A stretch of 64,000 nt of DNA from CBDFGN01 sp965247065. GTDB taxonomy: Bacteria; Bacteroidota; Bacteroidia; Cytophagales; Cyclobacteriaceae. The stretch is from NCBI GenBank assembly GCA_965247065.1, contig CBDFGN010000006.1, positions 930,001-994,000 on the forward strand, in the 5' to 3' direction. The stretch's first letter is position 1. Every line of letters begins with the position of its first letter. The notes under the pieces are model-generated. The model was given only the letters and a program-made list of their open reading frames with translations. It was not told where the DNA came from and ran no database searches. Below, piece by piece: positions 46,411-57,800 of this stretch. Made by a program: the position numbers and the translations under genes.

Positions 46411-46809
46411 TTACTTTCCTTTGGTTTTTCCGGAACCAGTTGATTGTGGGGTGTCGAAGTTTTTTTTCAGATCGATATCCAATTCCTCCTTGGCCAGATC
46501 GATCATCTTTTCGTAATAATCAATCTTGATCTGTTTTTGACCTACCACACGTTCCAACTCCTTAATCCGTTTTTCTAAATCGTTAACCTTTGATGTAGTG
46601 CTTTTTTTCATCTCCAGAATTCGATAGCCTCTCTCGTTAAAGGTAGAGAATTTGTAGATCCAACGGTAAATGTTTGCGTTGTTGATCCCATGAAGTTTCT
46701 CCAGTTGAGGGACACTGTACTTTCCACTTTCAAATTCCGTAACAATGGCCCGCTTCAATTCATCACTGAATACTCGCTTCTTTCGAATGGCTTTTTGGGT
46801 TGCTTTCAT
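46411..46809 (-). CDS. IS3-family transposase OrfA, copy 1
   Basis: 132 residues: HTH (KRVFSDELKRAIVTEFESG, then LEKLHGINNANIYRWIYKF) followed by a coiled coil (LEKRIKELERVVGQKQIKID). It binds the element ends. Identical in copies 2 and 3. Confidence 0.92.
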   Translation of the reverse strand: MKATQKAIRKKRVFSDELKRAIVTEFESGKYSVPQLEKLHGINNANIYRWIYKFSTFNERGYRILEMKKSTTSKVNDLEKRIKELERVVGQKQIKIDYYEKMIDLAKEELDIDLKKNFDTPQSTGSGKTKGK

Positions 46810-46905
46810 ATAAGTCGATCGTTTAAAAAGTGGTCAACCTATATCAGGGACGTACACCATCAAAAATCCAGTAATCCTCAATCGTTAATCAAATCCTTCA
46901 ATCCA

Positions 46906-47940
46906 TCACTCATACATATGAGCGACAAATTCCCCGTATCCGTTATATTTTAGGGTAGGCCTCCTCTCACCACCAGGTATCATTTGCTCGAATTCCTGGG
47001 ACCATCGGGGATGAGGAACTTCTGGGTTTACATTGGACAGGAAACCATATTCAGCAGGGGCTACTTCATGCCAGAAGGTTTCTGGCTCGAAATTTATGAA
47101 CTCAATTTTGACGATGGATTTAATGCTCTTGTAACCATATTTCCAGGGGGTCACCAGTCTACAGGGAGCTCCATGTTGCTTGGGTAAAGGCTTGCCAAAG
47201 ATCCCGGTGGCCATGAAAGTCAGCTCGTTCATTGCCTCCTCCATACGTAATCCCTCAAAGTAAGGCCAGGGGTACCAATCCTGAGTAGCGACACCGATCA
47301 TCTGAGCCGGATTACCATAAGTTAGCATCCGGATGTGGGTGGCTGTATTTAGGGGTTCCAAGAATTGAATGAGCTTGGCCAAAGAGAAACCTGTCCAGGG
47401 AACGGCCATGGCCCAAGCTTCAACGCACCGGTGACGATAGGTCCTTTCCTCAAGCCCCATCCTCTTAATTATATCTTCCAGGCTGAATACACCAGTGTTT
47501 TGGGCTAAGCCAGTTACCTGTACACGCCAATCCCGGGTATCGAAGTCCCCAACATACTTGAAAACGTTGTAAATGTTCGGATCATCAGGATGGATAAACT
47601 CGTAGAAGTTGTTATACGTAGCCGCGGCCTTGGGATCGGTTAAAGGTCTATCCAGATTGTATCTAGGATTGAAGGTTGCCGGATAAAGTGCATCCATACC
47701 TTCAAATGTGAAGTTATTACCGGTTGCCCCGGTTGAAGTTGGTATCTGAGGTGAACTTTGTACCTGGGGATCAACCGCGATCAATTCTCCGCAGGCCGAC
47801 AAGATTGATGGACCGGCTAACAGGCCCCCGGTAACAATGCCCAAATCCTTCAGGATCTTCCTCCTGTTAAAGTAAGTGTTCTCGTCAACAGGTTTGAGAT
47901 GCTGTCTTTCCCAGGGTTTGATTGTTTTGATGTAAGCCAA
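46906..47940 (-). CDS. msrP: MsrP (YedY)-like molybdoenzyme, protein-methionine-sulfoxide reductase catalytic subunit
   Basis: A 344-residue sulfite-oxidase-fold protein that reduces oxidised methionines in envelope proteins. The Tat signal is NRRKILKDLGIVTGG (residues 25-39). The Mo-pterin cysteine is C172 in ERTYRHRCVEAWAMAVPWTG. The C-terminal half matches the family closely (GAPCRLVTPWKYGYKSIKSI, VNPEVPHPRWSQ). The start is a TTG at 47940; no ATG is in frame. The heme membrane partner MsrQ is not in the window, so electrons must come from elsewhere. The copy 1 IS3 lies 50 bp after its stop. Confidence 0.92.
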   Translation of the reverse strand: MAYIKTIKPWERQHLKPVDENTYFNRRKILKDLGIVTGGLLAGPSILSACGELIAVDPQVQSSPQIPTSTGATGNNFTFEGMDALYPATFNPRYNLDRPLTDPKAAATYNNFYEFIHPDDPNIYNVFKYVGDFDTRDWRVQVTGLAQNTGVFSLEDIIKRMGLEERTYRHRCVEAWAMAVPWTGFSLAKLIQFLEPLNTATHIRMLTYGNPAQMIGVATQDWYPWPYFEGLRMEEAMNELTFMATGIFGKPLPKQHGAPCRLVTPWKYGYKSIKSIVKIEFINFEPETFWHEVAPAEYGFLSNVNPEVPHPRWSQEFEQMIPGGERRPTLKYNGYGEFVAHMYE

Positions 47941-48105
47941 GGCTACGAGTTAATAAACCAAAAAGCAATTTCGGACTTTTTAATGCAAACCTCAAATAGA
48001 TCAAACAATGTCGAACAACTCCTGGTTTCAGATCGATAGCGAAGAGTCTGTCACTACCCGGCACCAGTAATATTTTCTTGAGGTCTTCAGATCCCGAGCC
48101 CCATT

Positions 48106-51100
48106 TCACCTAAGAATCGATACAATCCCCTTGATCACTGGCTGTTGAGCACGAGGGTCTTTGAGATCGAGTAGATAATAATAAACCCCCGAAGACAATG
48201 ATTTACCGTTCGATCTGCCACCCCAGTCATTCTGATAGTTAATGGCAGAAAATACCCGTTTTCCGTAACGATTCATGACCTGGAGTTCATTATTTGGGAA
48301 CAGTTCAAGGCCATCAAAAACCAGCGTTTGATTATATTCATCACCATTGGGTGTAAAAACATTATAGGTGTTGACCTTGGGGGAAAATTCCTCGCAAGCT
48401 ATTGATGACCAGGAATTACTCTGGTTACCGGATTCTTCTATGGCATTAATCCTGAAACAATACGTAAACCCGTCGTTGCGATAAGCAAATTCAAAGTTAT
48501 TGCCGGCGAACGCTTGCAAAAGCTCCGAATCACCATCGTCAACCGTAAGCCATACCTCATAATGTTCCACTCCTCCTGACCAATTTATATACGGATTCCA
48601 ATCTACGAGAGTAGTTTCAGACTCATCATCAACATCAATGATGATTAATATATTGTTATGAATCTCAGTTTCAATGATTTGACATCCTACCTGGGCAAAT
48701 AGCTGGTACTCATAAATGGCTGCACCAGGCTCCGTATCAGAAAAGGTCCGAGCGAGAATAGCCGTGTTCCCAATTTGGGACCATTCTGACGGTTCGGGAA
48801 GAACCTGCCTTCTTTGAATCGAGACTTCTGTCTCGAAGTAGTCGCTATTGATCGATTTCCAATTGATAATGATGGTCGAAGTGTCTTCCGCTAAGAATGT
48901 GACATTAACCATTTCAATTTCCGGCTCAAGGACTGAGATTGGCTTCGCCCCATGGCCCAATAAAGGGCAAATCGTTCCAGTGTAGGCGCTGACATTGACC
49001 GAATACATTCCCGGGCAATCAAAGATGTGATCCATTTGAGTTATTCCGGCCAAACTGTCCTGGGCAGTTCCGTCCGAAAAATCCCAGTTATAGAAATTGA
49101 ATAGACTATCACCCAAAATCTCACACTCGAGCTTTTCTCCAACCTGAACGACTTCCTTACTACCAATCAAGGTTAAAACCGTATCAGGCGCTTGTTCAAT
49201 GAAAACGGTCAGTGTATCCGAAACTCCTTCACAGACGTCGTCCTCGATAGAGGACTCCTCGTACCACAGGCTACCCATTCCTGGTCCGTCCCAGTTTACT
49301 GATACTGAATTGGTAGTATCTCCAGTAGCAAATGATCCACCGGTAATACTCCAATCGTAAATAGATCCACTGGAGAAAAAAGTAGAATAAGGAATTTCGG
49401 TGATATTGCTGGAACAAAGCGAATCGGTTCCTTGCGGAATGAGTGGCTCCAGTTGTACATTGATCTTCACCATGGTAGTAGTGGTATCCCCAACGCAGCC
49501 ATCCGAGCCGGTTAGTAACACGGAAAGAGAAGCGTCATCATTGGTTGGTCCCCAGTTGATCTTCACGCTGTCTCCGGTATCATTTTCATGGAATACTCCA
49601 CCTTCAACAAACCATTGAAACTGGTTGTTGTCAACATCGCCATTTAAGGTGTAATCTATCGCAGTTACCTCTGGGCAAACCGACAGTGGACCAAGTATGT
49701 TAACCTTCGGTACGATTACCGGAATCTGTACAGTTGCGGTTTGCAGACTTTGACAACCACTTCCACCGGAAACAAATCCCTCGACCTCAACGAAATAATC
49801 ACCTTCCTGATCATAAATATGGGTCACTGAATTGCCGGTTGCTGTAGTGCCATCGCCAAAGTCCCATTCGAAGAATTGAAGCTCGTCAGCGGCCTTCACT
49901 GAAAAGGATACTTCCAAACCACGGCAAATTCCCTCGCTGGTAATCGGACCATTTGTGCCAGAATTTACAGGGAGTAGCTCAAGGTTCAGATTCTTCAGAC
50001 TTACTCCGGTTGCATAACCAAAGGATTCAATGACACCATAACCATATACATAGGCAATGAATCCGCTATCGGATGAAATCGTATGATTTCCGGCTTCAAT
50101 CTCCAATTGAGCGTACGATAACTCCGGATTACCCGGTACGTCGTTGAATTGATCGGAAATCACAGCTTCATCTAATGTGAGCAAATCCAAGCCGGAGGTT
50201 TTGCTAACAATATTCAAATAGTAGTTTTCAATTACAGTTACCTGTAAAGCATTAAAAGTGATCCGGTCAAGCAATTGCTCGTCAGGACTTATCACGATCA
50301 TAAACGGGTCCCCTGTGACATTATCACACTGCTGACTTCTGCTGAATTGAGTTACGGATATTGGTTTGCTGGCTGTTATGGTTTGGGCTCCTGAGATTAG
50401 ACGTTGATGAAACTTGCCTGCGTCTAGCGTAACAAGAGGTTCTCCATCCATTAGAATTTCGGTTGAATCTTCGGCAGCTACGAACTTATAGATATCACCG
50501 CCAAGCCTGGTTCGAAGCGGCACCAGTGTAAAGTTTTTTCCCCACGTACTCACCGGATACATCTGTTCGAAGAGGTGGTCCTGTTGCCCACCGCATTGAC
50601 CTACCCGGGTCCATTCATTGCCCCCGAATACGGCAAAATTCTTACAATTTATGGTATCAATACCAGATATTTTTGTCCCGGTTAAGTCTCCAAAGGAGGA
50701 TTGTATTTGGTATACATCTCCGGCATCTAACGTAATAGTAAATGGCACTCCAGCCGGCTTTCCTTCAAGAGTAGAAACACTGGGAGTGATGGATATTTGG
50801 GTGTTGTCCTCTACGCTAACTACAATGAACTCTGAGAATAGTGAAGGGCCTCCACCATCGGGTTCCCTGTGAGCAGTAACAAAGTACTCGTTTCCCAGGG
50901 CAGTGACAGGCAATATTACCGCTACATCCGCACTTAGTGATCTGCTGTTTAATGCATAGACTGAAACTATATCATTAGATGTAATGTGAACCGCCTGCTT
51001 TCGTATGATGCCCGAACTATTTGCCATCGCCAAATGCGTTGGCAGAATTATCCTGGTGGTAGAGTCACTGGAAACTAAAAATTCCTGAGTCCAGCCGGTG

Positions 51101-51374
51101 CCCATTATTTCAATTGTGCCTCCGGTCGAATCCCTGGCGCTGATATACACCTCTAAAAGTGCTTTTCCTCCAACGTCAAATTCTCCCGTAAATCGGTAAA
51201 TTCCATCGATGATTTCGATCACTTGATGATTTTCCATGAAGCCAAACCAAAATTCTTTCCCCTCTGTAGATAATACCTGGGCATTCCCTGCATAAGAGCT
51301 TATAAGAATGAGGATGGTGAGTAGCTTTCTAATTTTTGGTATTTGACAGCGTCGTGAATAATAATCTTTGACCC
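48106..51374 (-). CDS. large T9SS-secreted surface protein: IgGFc-binding-like, PKD, CHU_C
   Basis: About 1090 residues. N-terminal signal peptide (KIRKLLTILILISSYAGNAQ), then an IgGFc-binding-protein-like region (AVFGGNEWTRVGQCGGQQDHLFEQM, KPISVTQFSRSQQCD) to about residue 480. Two PKD domains follow (FEWDFGDGTTATGNSVTHIY and FYNWDFSDGTAQ), then Ig/FN3-like domains, and a C-terminal CHU_C domain (NVFTPNGDEYNQTL, LQVMNRYGKRVFSA, GVYYYLLDLKD) that directs T9SS secretion. The start is uncertain: the signal peptide begins at codon ATA (ATA CCA AAA ATT AGA) where ATG is expected, and the frame stays open to a TTG at 51429 through repeat DNA. Likely an adhesin or matrix protein. Confidence 0.85.
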
Positions 51375-51470
51375 AAAATTTAAAACCAAAGTTTAAAATC
51401 CAAACCCCAAATGTCAAAATTCCAGGCAATTACAAATGTCCAAATCCCGAAATCCAAAACAGTCACACCG
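51363..51470. repeat. AAATCC/CCAAA-rich repeat arm
   Basis: A run of words such as CCCAAAATTTAAAACC, AAATCCAAACCCC and CCAAATCCCGAAATCC. It is one arm of the repeat type also seen at 17194, 54280 and 62295. It sits where the promoter of the surface protein should be, right next to IS3 copy 2. Confidence 0.6.
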
Positions 51471-51489
51471 TCGAAATGAAGATCCCTGA

Positions 51490-52341
51490 TTAGTGTTGAC
51501 CACTTTTGGTTAATAATTCATCATTAAATATGGACAATGAAGGTCTTCGGTTAATTGGCAACAAGGACCAGTCCTTTTCAAAATCCATGGGTGAAACATC
51601 GTTTAAGTTTTCATGGGTTCTTTTTTGATTATAATGGTCAACCGCTCTTTTGACATACCTTTTCAGTTGATAGAAATTGGTCGGCTTCCAGTAATGCAAA
51701 TATTCTTCTTTCAAGGTCCTGTGAAAGCGCTCTGCATACGCATTATCCTGAGCGGTTAGCCCCATGCTGATATCACATCGGTTGGATTTTAGTAGGTCTA
51801 CATATTCTTCGTAGATGTATTGACCTCCTCTGTCGGAATGATGGATCCGGGGAGGGGGATGATCTTTCAAGGCAATGAGCAATGCCTTTACGTTCGCTGT
51901 AGCCCGCATATGATCCGATACCTGGTAGCCTACTATTTTTCGGGTATAGATATCCAGAATAAAGACCCCGTAATAAAACCGGTTTCCCACTTCTATGAAG
52001 GTGATGTCTGATTGCCAGACCGTTGAAGGAGACGTTAGTTCAAATCCTTTGATCAGGTTTGGATAATAAAGCTTCGAAGCCCGGGTAGTTCGTTTATAGT
52101 TCTTGGCTCTTCTCAAACGGTAACCAAGACTCATTAAAAGGTCTACAAAGCGATCTCTGCCGATAAATCCGGGTTTTAAGGTCCGGTACATTTTTTCCAC
52201 CCCACAACCAGGATGTTCCTGGCGTATCCCATCAGCTTCCAGGACCAGCTGTTCTACCTTTTGATCAAAGACAGCTTGCCTGGTTGCATACTGATGTATT
52301 GCCTGTTTGCTGATTCCTATGGCACGATAGAGCTGATTCAT
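51490..52341 (-). CDS. IS3-family transposase OrfB, copy 2
   Basis: 283 residues; the DDE core and HTH_21 are as in copy 1. Two substitutions (KGFELTSP and FILDIYTRK) relative to the other copies, neither at a catalytic position. Confidence 0.92.
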   Translation of the reverse strand: MNQLYRAIGISKQAIHQYATRQAVFDQKVEQLVLEADGIRQEHPGCGVEKMYRTLKPGFIGRDRFVDLLMSLGYRLRRAKNYKRTTRASKLYYPNLIKGFELTSPSTVWQSDITFIEVGNRFYYGVFILDIYTRKIVGYQVSDHMRATANVKALLIALKDHPPPRIHHSDRGGQYIYEEYVDLLKSNRCDISMGLTAQDNAYAERFHRTLKEEYLHYWKPTNFYQLKRYVKRAVDHYNQKRTHENLNDVSPMDFEKDWSLLPINRRPSLSIFNDELLTKSGQH

Positions 52342-52349
52342 CGAGAAAT

Positions 52350-52748
52350 TTACTTTCCTTTGGTTTTTCCGGAACCAGTTGATTGTGGGGTGTCGAAGTT
52401 TTTTTTCAGATCGATATCCAATTCCTCCTTGGCCAGATCGATCATCTTTTCGTAATAATCAATCTTGATCTGTTTTTGACCTACCACACGTTCCAACTCC
52501 TTAATCCGTTTTTCTAAATCGTTAACCTTTGATGTAGTGCTTTTTTTCATCTCCAGAATTCGATAGCCTCTCTCGTTAAAGGTAGAGAATTTGTAGATCC
52601 AACGGTAAATGTTTGCGTTGTTGATCCCATGAAGTTTCTCCAGTTGAGGGACACTGTACTTTCCACTTTCAAATTCCGTAACAATGGCCCGCTTCAATTC
52701 ATCACTGAATACTCGCTTCTTTCGAATGGCTTTTTGGGTTGCTTTCAT
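52350..52748 (-). CDS. IS3-family transposase OrfA, copy 2
   Basis: 132 residues identical to OrfA of copy 1; HTH plus coiled coil. Confidence 0.92.
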   Translation of the reverse strand: MKATQKAIRKKRVFSDELKRAIVTEFESGKYSVPQLEKLHGINNANIYRWIYKFSTFNERGYRILEMKKSTTSKVNDLEKRIKELERVVGQKQIKIDYYEKMIDLAKEELDIDLKKNFDTPQSTGSGKTKGK

Positions 52749-52795
52749 ATAAGTCGATCGTTTAAAAAGTGGTCAACCTATATCAGGGACGTACA

Positions 52796-52904
52796 AAAAT
52801 GGGCAATGGGCAATCGTTAATCGGCAATGGTTAATGTCTTTGAACCCTGAACACTGATTAGGGAACCCTAAATGAATTGAATAGTGCTTTAATTGAACGC
52901 TGAC
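52796..52904. other. 109-bp spacer between IS3 copies 2 and 3
   Basis: Contains GGGCAATCGTTAATCGGCAA and GGTTAATG words, a second kind of low-complexity intergenic text also visible at 46860-46905 (AATCGTTAATC). No gene. Confidence 0.5.
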
Positions 52905-52917
52905 TGAAGATCCCTGA

Positions 52918-53769
52918 TTAGTGTTGACCACTTTTGGTTAATAATTCATCATTAAATATGGACAATGAAGGTCTTCGGTTAATTGGCAACAAGGACCAGT
53001 CCTTTTCAAAATCCATGGGTGAAACATCGTTTAAGTTTTCATGGGTTCTTTTTTGATTATAATGGTCAACCGCTCTTTTGACATACCTTTTCAGTTGATA
53101 GAAATTGGTCGGCTTCCAGTAATGCAAATATTCTTCTTTCAAGGTCCTGTGAAAGCGCTCTGCATACGCATTATCCTGAGCGGTTAGCCCCATGCTGATA
53201 TCACATCGGTTGGATTTTAGTAGGTCTACATATTCTTCGTAGATGTATTGACCTCCTCTGTCGGAATGATGGATCCGGGGAGGGGGATGATCTTTCAAGG
53301 CAATGAGCAATGCCTTTACGTTCGCTGTAGCCCGCATATGATCCGATACCTGGTAGCCTACTATTTTTCGGGTATAGACATCCAGAATAAAGACCCCGTA
53401 ATAAAACCGGTTTCCCACTTCTATGAAGGTGATGTCTGATTGCCAGACCGTTGAAGGAGACGTTGGTTCAAATCCTTTGATCAGGTTTGGATAATAAAGC
53501 TTCGAAGCCCGGGTAGTTCGTTTATAGTTCTTGGCTCTTCTCAAACGGTAACCAAGACTCATTAAAAGGTCTACAAAGCGATCTCTGCCGATAAATCCGG
53601 GTTTTAAGGTCCGGTACATTTTTTCCACCCCACAACCAGGATGTTCCTGGCGTATCCCATCAGCTTCCAGGACCAGCTGTTCTACCTTTTGATCAAAGAC
53701 AGCTTGCCTGGTTGCATACTGATGTATTGCCTGTTTGCTGATTCCTATGGCACGATAGAGCTGATTCAT
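52918..53769 (-). CDS. IS3-family transposase OrfB, copy 3
   Basis: 283 residues identical to OrfB of copy 1, with the intact DDE triad regions. Confidence 0.92.
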   Translation of the reverse strand: MNQLYRAIGISKQAIHQYATRQAVFDQKVEQLVLEADGIRQEHPGCGVEKMYRTLKPGFIGRDRFVDLLMSLGYRLRRAKNYKRTTRASKLYYPNLIKGFEPTSPSTVWQSDITFIEVGNRFYYGVFILDVYTRKIVGYQVSDHMRATANVKALLIALKDHPPPRIHHSDRGGQYIYEEYVDLLKSNRCDISMGLTAQDNAYAERFHRTLKEEYLHYWKPTNFYQLKRYVKRAVDHYNQKRTHENLNDVSPMDFEKDWSLLPINRRPSLSIFNDELLTKSGQH

Positions 53770-53777
53770 CGAGAAAT

Positions 53778-54176
53778 TTACTTTCCTTTGGTTTTTCCGG
53801 AACCAGTTGATTGTGGGGTGTCGAAGTTTTTTTTCAGATCGATATCCAATTCCTCCTTGGCCAGATCGATCATCTTTTCGTAATAATCAATCTTGATCTG
53901 TTTTTGACCTACCACACGTTCCAACTCCTTAATCCGTTTTTCTAAATCGTTAACCTTTGATGTAGTGCTTTTTTTCATCTCCAGAATTCGATAGCCTCTC
54001 TCGTTAAAGGTAGAGAATTTGTAGATCCAACGGTAAATGTTTGCGTTGTTGATCCCATGAAGTTTCTCCAGTTGAGGGACACTGTACTTTCCACTTTCAA
54101 ATTCCGTAACAATGGCCCGCTTCAATTCATCACTGAATACTCGCTTCTTTCGAATGGCTTTTTGGGTTGCTTTCAT
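53778..54176 (-). CDS. IS3-family transposase OrfA, copy 3
   Basis: 132 residues identical to OrfA of copies 1 and 2. Confidence 0.92.
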   Translation of the reverse strand: MKATQKAIRKKRVFSDELKRAIVTEFESGKYSVPQLEKLHGINNANIYRWIYKFSTFNERGYRILEMKKSTTSKVNDLEKRIKELERVVGQKQIKIDYYEKMIDLAKEELDIDLKKNFDTPQSTGSGKTKGK

Positions 54177-54223
54177 ATAAGTCGATCGTTTAAAAAGTGG
54201 TCAACCTATATCAGGGACGTACA

Positions 54224-54501
54224 ATGCCCCTTTCCCAGGAACTTTCCCCCGCTGGCGGGGGTGCAGGGGGTGGCCTGAATAAATCCCAAATCTCACCCTG
54301 AAGTATATGAAATATAACTTCAGGGCTAAACCATTCCAAAGCAGCAAACCCAAGGACCAAACAAGGAGTAGGGACATAGTGGCTTTGCGGCTTTGGGCCT
54401 TGGCGAGAAATAGTACTTCTCCAAAGCTCCAATCCCCCAGCTCCACGCCCCCCAAAAATCCGCAATCTGAAATCGTCAAATCTGCAATCCCCTCCCCCCC
54501 C
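54224..54501. repeat. composite repeat module upstream of the second susC
   Basis: Starts with a GC-rich hairpin (CCCCCGCTGGCGGGGG, 54247-54262), then AAATCCCAAATCTC, the 30-nt palindrome, a CCAAA-rich arm and finally a C9 run at 54493-54501. The order palindrome, CCAAA arm, G or C tract is the same as upstream of the first susC. Confidence 0.65.
54296..54325. repeat. 30-nt palindrome, copy 2
   Basis: CCCTGAAGT/ACTTCAGGG stem with a 12-nt loop, one loop base different from 17164-17193. Confidence 0.85.
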
Positions 54502-54844
54502 CGTCCTTGAGAAGTACAATTCAAGGAGAGCTAAGTGCCACAAGTACCATTTTTCTACAATTAGACGGATTTTTTCTACCTACCAGTATTGACATTGGAT
54601 GAAAATCTTCTGATCTTACCATTGAGATACTCGTCTTTCTTCGTCTTTTCTTTTTCGGGTATCTGCTTTAGGCTATTCAGTTTTTTTCTTTCGCGTTGTT
54701 GGTTTTTCTTTTGGACACCTGATTTAATGGCTGCAAAGGATTAGCTCATTGGCTTTCAAAGGTCGCAACATTGTTTGCGAACCCAGCCCCCTTATCTAAA
54801 CAATCCAGCAAATAATTCACTTAAACCACTAAAAATTATCAATT
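54502..54844. promoter_or_regulatory. upstream region of the second susCD operon
   Basis: About 340 bp without a gene. It should carry the promoter. It is AT-rich at 54540-54700 with T-runs, and no sigma or anti-sigma gene is adjacent, so control is from elsewhere. Confidence 0.35.
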
Positions 54845-57800
54845 ATGGAAAATTCATTACCTCATCTTTTGAAAGTGCCATGGAGGCAAAAACAAAAGCC
54901 CATCCAATGGATCTTGGCGGCGTTGTTCCTCCTTGCACCGATTTGGGCCAATGCCCAGGTCAGCGGCACCATCCTTGATGAGAACTCCGAACCCATCGCA
55001 GGGGTGACGGTTGTTATCATGGGGACTACCACCGGTACCATTACCGACATCGATGGTAATTACAGTATTGACGCTGGTACCGACCAGGTACTTGTGTTTA
55101 CTTACGTGGGCTATACAGGTCAGGAAATAACCGTAGGCGCTCAATCGGTCATCGATACTCAGCTTGCGTTGGACATTACCCAACTGGAGGAGCTGGTTGT
55201 GACCGGTTACACCACCGAAAGAAGACAAGATTTAACCGGGGCAATTGCTGTAGTCGACGTAGATGCGGTAAGAAATATTCCTACCGGCAATATGGTGAAA
55301 TCCTTGCAGGGACGAGTTGCGGGTTTGTTTGTTGAATCGGATGGCAATGTCGACGGCCGTCCACAACGGATAATGATTCGGGGAGTGAATACACTTGGCA
55401 ATAATGACCCATTGTACATTATTGATGGTGTACCTACCACCAATTCGTTTGTGTTTCAGACTTTAAATCCGGCTTCAGTTGAAAGCATCCAGGTTTTGAA
55501 AGATGCCGCCGCCTCATCGATCTACGGCTCCAGGGCCGCAAATGGCGTTATCGTCGTGACGACAAAACAGGGGTCTCGAGAAAAAATAAATATTGACATC
55601 ACTTCCAGCGTAAAGATGAACAGCTGGGGCCGCCAGGAAGACGAGGTGATGACCTCCCTGCAGCTGGGAGAGGCGCGTTGGCTCGGGGCTGTAAATGACG
55701 GGACTGACCCCGTCACCTTGAACGCTAATTTTCTCTACGATTGGAATGGAGATTTCAACAATCCTGTTTTGAATAACGTTACTCTGGTTACTCCGGTAGG
55801 GGGAGATCCCAATTTCCCTGCAGCAAATACCCGTTGGTGGGAACACCTGGTTAGAAAAGAGTCGTGGGTCTTTTCCAATGAACTGGCCATATCCGGTTCA
55901 ACCGAAAATAGCAATATGTTATTGAATCTGGCTCACTATGCAGATAACGGACAGTATATATTTACCGGTTATAAGCGAATCCAGGCCCGGTTGAATCTGT
56001 CAACCAACTTTGCTGACGACAAAATAACTGTTGGTACAAATCTTATGGTAATGCGATCGGAAAGAAAGCAGGACGCTGAGCGCACTTTTGGTATTGCCAG
56101 GAATGCTCTATCAGGGTTTGGTGATCAGGTCGGATATGCCGGCAGGCATTTTTTAGCGCCTACTTTCCCTGCATATGGATTGGATGGGACCCCTGGAGGC
56201 CCTATCGGCGCCGGTTACACCGATGCCGAAAGCGGCCTTGTGACTGCATTTTATGGTAAATGGGACCGGTATAACCAGGTTGCTACGTTCGGGAATGTGT
56301 ATTTGGACATAAAGCCGATCGAAAATTTGGTTTTAAGGACAAGCTACGGACTTGATTATAATCATTTCAAGGAGAAAAATATCGATCCAATATGGCAGAA
56401 CGGTTTTATGAGTAATGATGTAAACAGTTTGGATATTTTCACGACTGACGATGTACGCCGAACCTGGTCTACTACCGCCAACTACACGTTGAATGCCGGA
56501 CCAAACAGGGTCAATTTTCTGGCCGGTGTGGAAGCGATATGGAATGACTTCGACACCTATTATGTTGGCAGAAGAGATTTTGCCGTAAACGATCAGGAAG
56601 AATTTTATGTCCTGAGTGCCGCCACCGGCGAAACCCAAAGCAACCAGCTTACCACCGGTAATCGTTTATTATCCTATTTCGGGAAAATAAACTACGCCTT
56701 TTCAAACCGGTACCTGGCGGCGGTTACGATACGCCGCGATGGCTCCTCACGTTTTGGTACAGAAAATCAATATGGCACTTTTCCTGCAGTAAGCGTTGGA
56801 TGGAGAATAAACAACGAGCAATTTTTCCAGTCGAATTTTGTTTCGGATCTGAAGCTAAGGGTTAGCTGGGGTCAGGTCGGTAATCAGGAGATAGGCGACA
56901 AGGCCAGGTTTGCGCTGTATGAAACCAGGTATGGATATCTGTTTAACAATGGGGTAGGATTCCCTGGTTTCTGGACTCCCCATGGGACGGCTTATGACCT
57001 TGAAGGCAATGATGGAGGCAACTTGCCCTCGGGCTTCGTATCGGTTCAGGCCGGAAACGATGAGCTGAAATGGGAAACAACGGAAGAAATAAATATAGGT
57101 CTGGACTTCGCCTTCCTGGACGACAGGCTGCACGGCGCATTTGACTACTTTACCAGGGAAACTACTGATATTTTAATTCAACCTCCCATTGCCAGTGCTG
57201 TAGGTGAAGGTAAAGTGAAGTGGCTAAACGGTGCCACCAAGGAAAACAAAGGCTTCGAGCTGGTATTAGGATGGCGGGATGAAAAACCGGATTTTTCGTA
57301 TAGCATACTGGGAAATGTAAGCAGATTTAAGGACAAAATCACCGAATTACCGGAAGAGGTACGTACGGCTTATCCAGGCAATTCGGAGCAAACCATTTTG
57401 GGACACTCTGAATATACTTATTTCGGATATCGGACAAGTGGGCTTTTCCAAAGCGATGCTGAGGTGGATGCCCACGCAACCCAAATAGGGGCAGGACCCG
57501 GACGATTAAGATATGTTGATCTCAATAGTGATGGGGTCATCGATGCATTGGATCAGGAGTACTTTGCAACCTATCTGCCCGATTTTGTCTATGGGCTGCA
57601 GCTAGACTTCATTTATAAAAACTTCGATCTTCAAATTTTTGGTACCGGGGTGCAGGGCAGATCCGGCCCTCACAGGAGCATTAGTTGCAATAATCGTACT
57701 GTATCCACGGGGGCGAACAGTTGTCCAGGCGTACTGAACGGGTGGACGCCACAAAATCCAAACTCGACCACTCCGCGTCCGACGTTAGTAGATAACAATC

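Larger units (their letters stand above)
45538..46856 (-). mobile_element. IS3-family element, copy 1 (1319 bp)
   Basis: Ends are imperfect 31-bp inverted repeats (TGAAGATCCCTGATTAGTGT... and TGTACGTCCCTGATATAGGT..., both closing in TTGACCACTTTT). The flanks carry the 3-bp duplication CCA. Contains intact orfA and orfB. It lies between debris of another IS3 and msrP. Confidence 0.93.
51477..52795 (-). mobile_element. IS3-family element, copy 2 (1319 bp)
   Basis: Same ends as copy 1, flanked by the 3-bp duplication AAA. It differs from copies 1 and 3 by single bases that change two OrfB residues (P to L in KGFEPTSP, V to I in FILDVYTRK). Confidence 0.93.
52905..54223 (-). mobile_element. IS3-family element, copy 3 (1319 bp)
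   Basis: Same ends and orientation as copy 2, only 109 bp away. The flanks (GAC left, ATG right) do not match, so no target duplication is visible, unlike copies 1 and 2. This suggests recombination or deletion beside this copy. Confidence 0.92.

Noticed and set aside
54224..54543. Minus-strand open frames with proline-rich ends
   Set aside because: They are translations of the GC hairpin and the repeat module, with no domain or codon signal.
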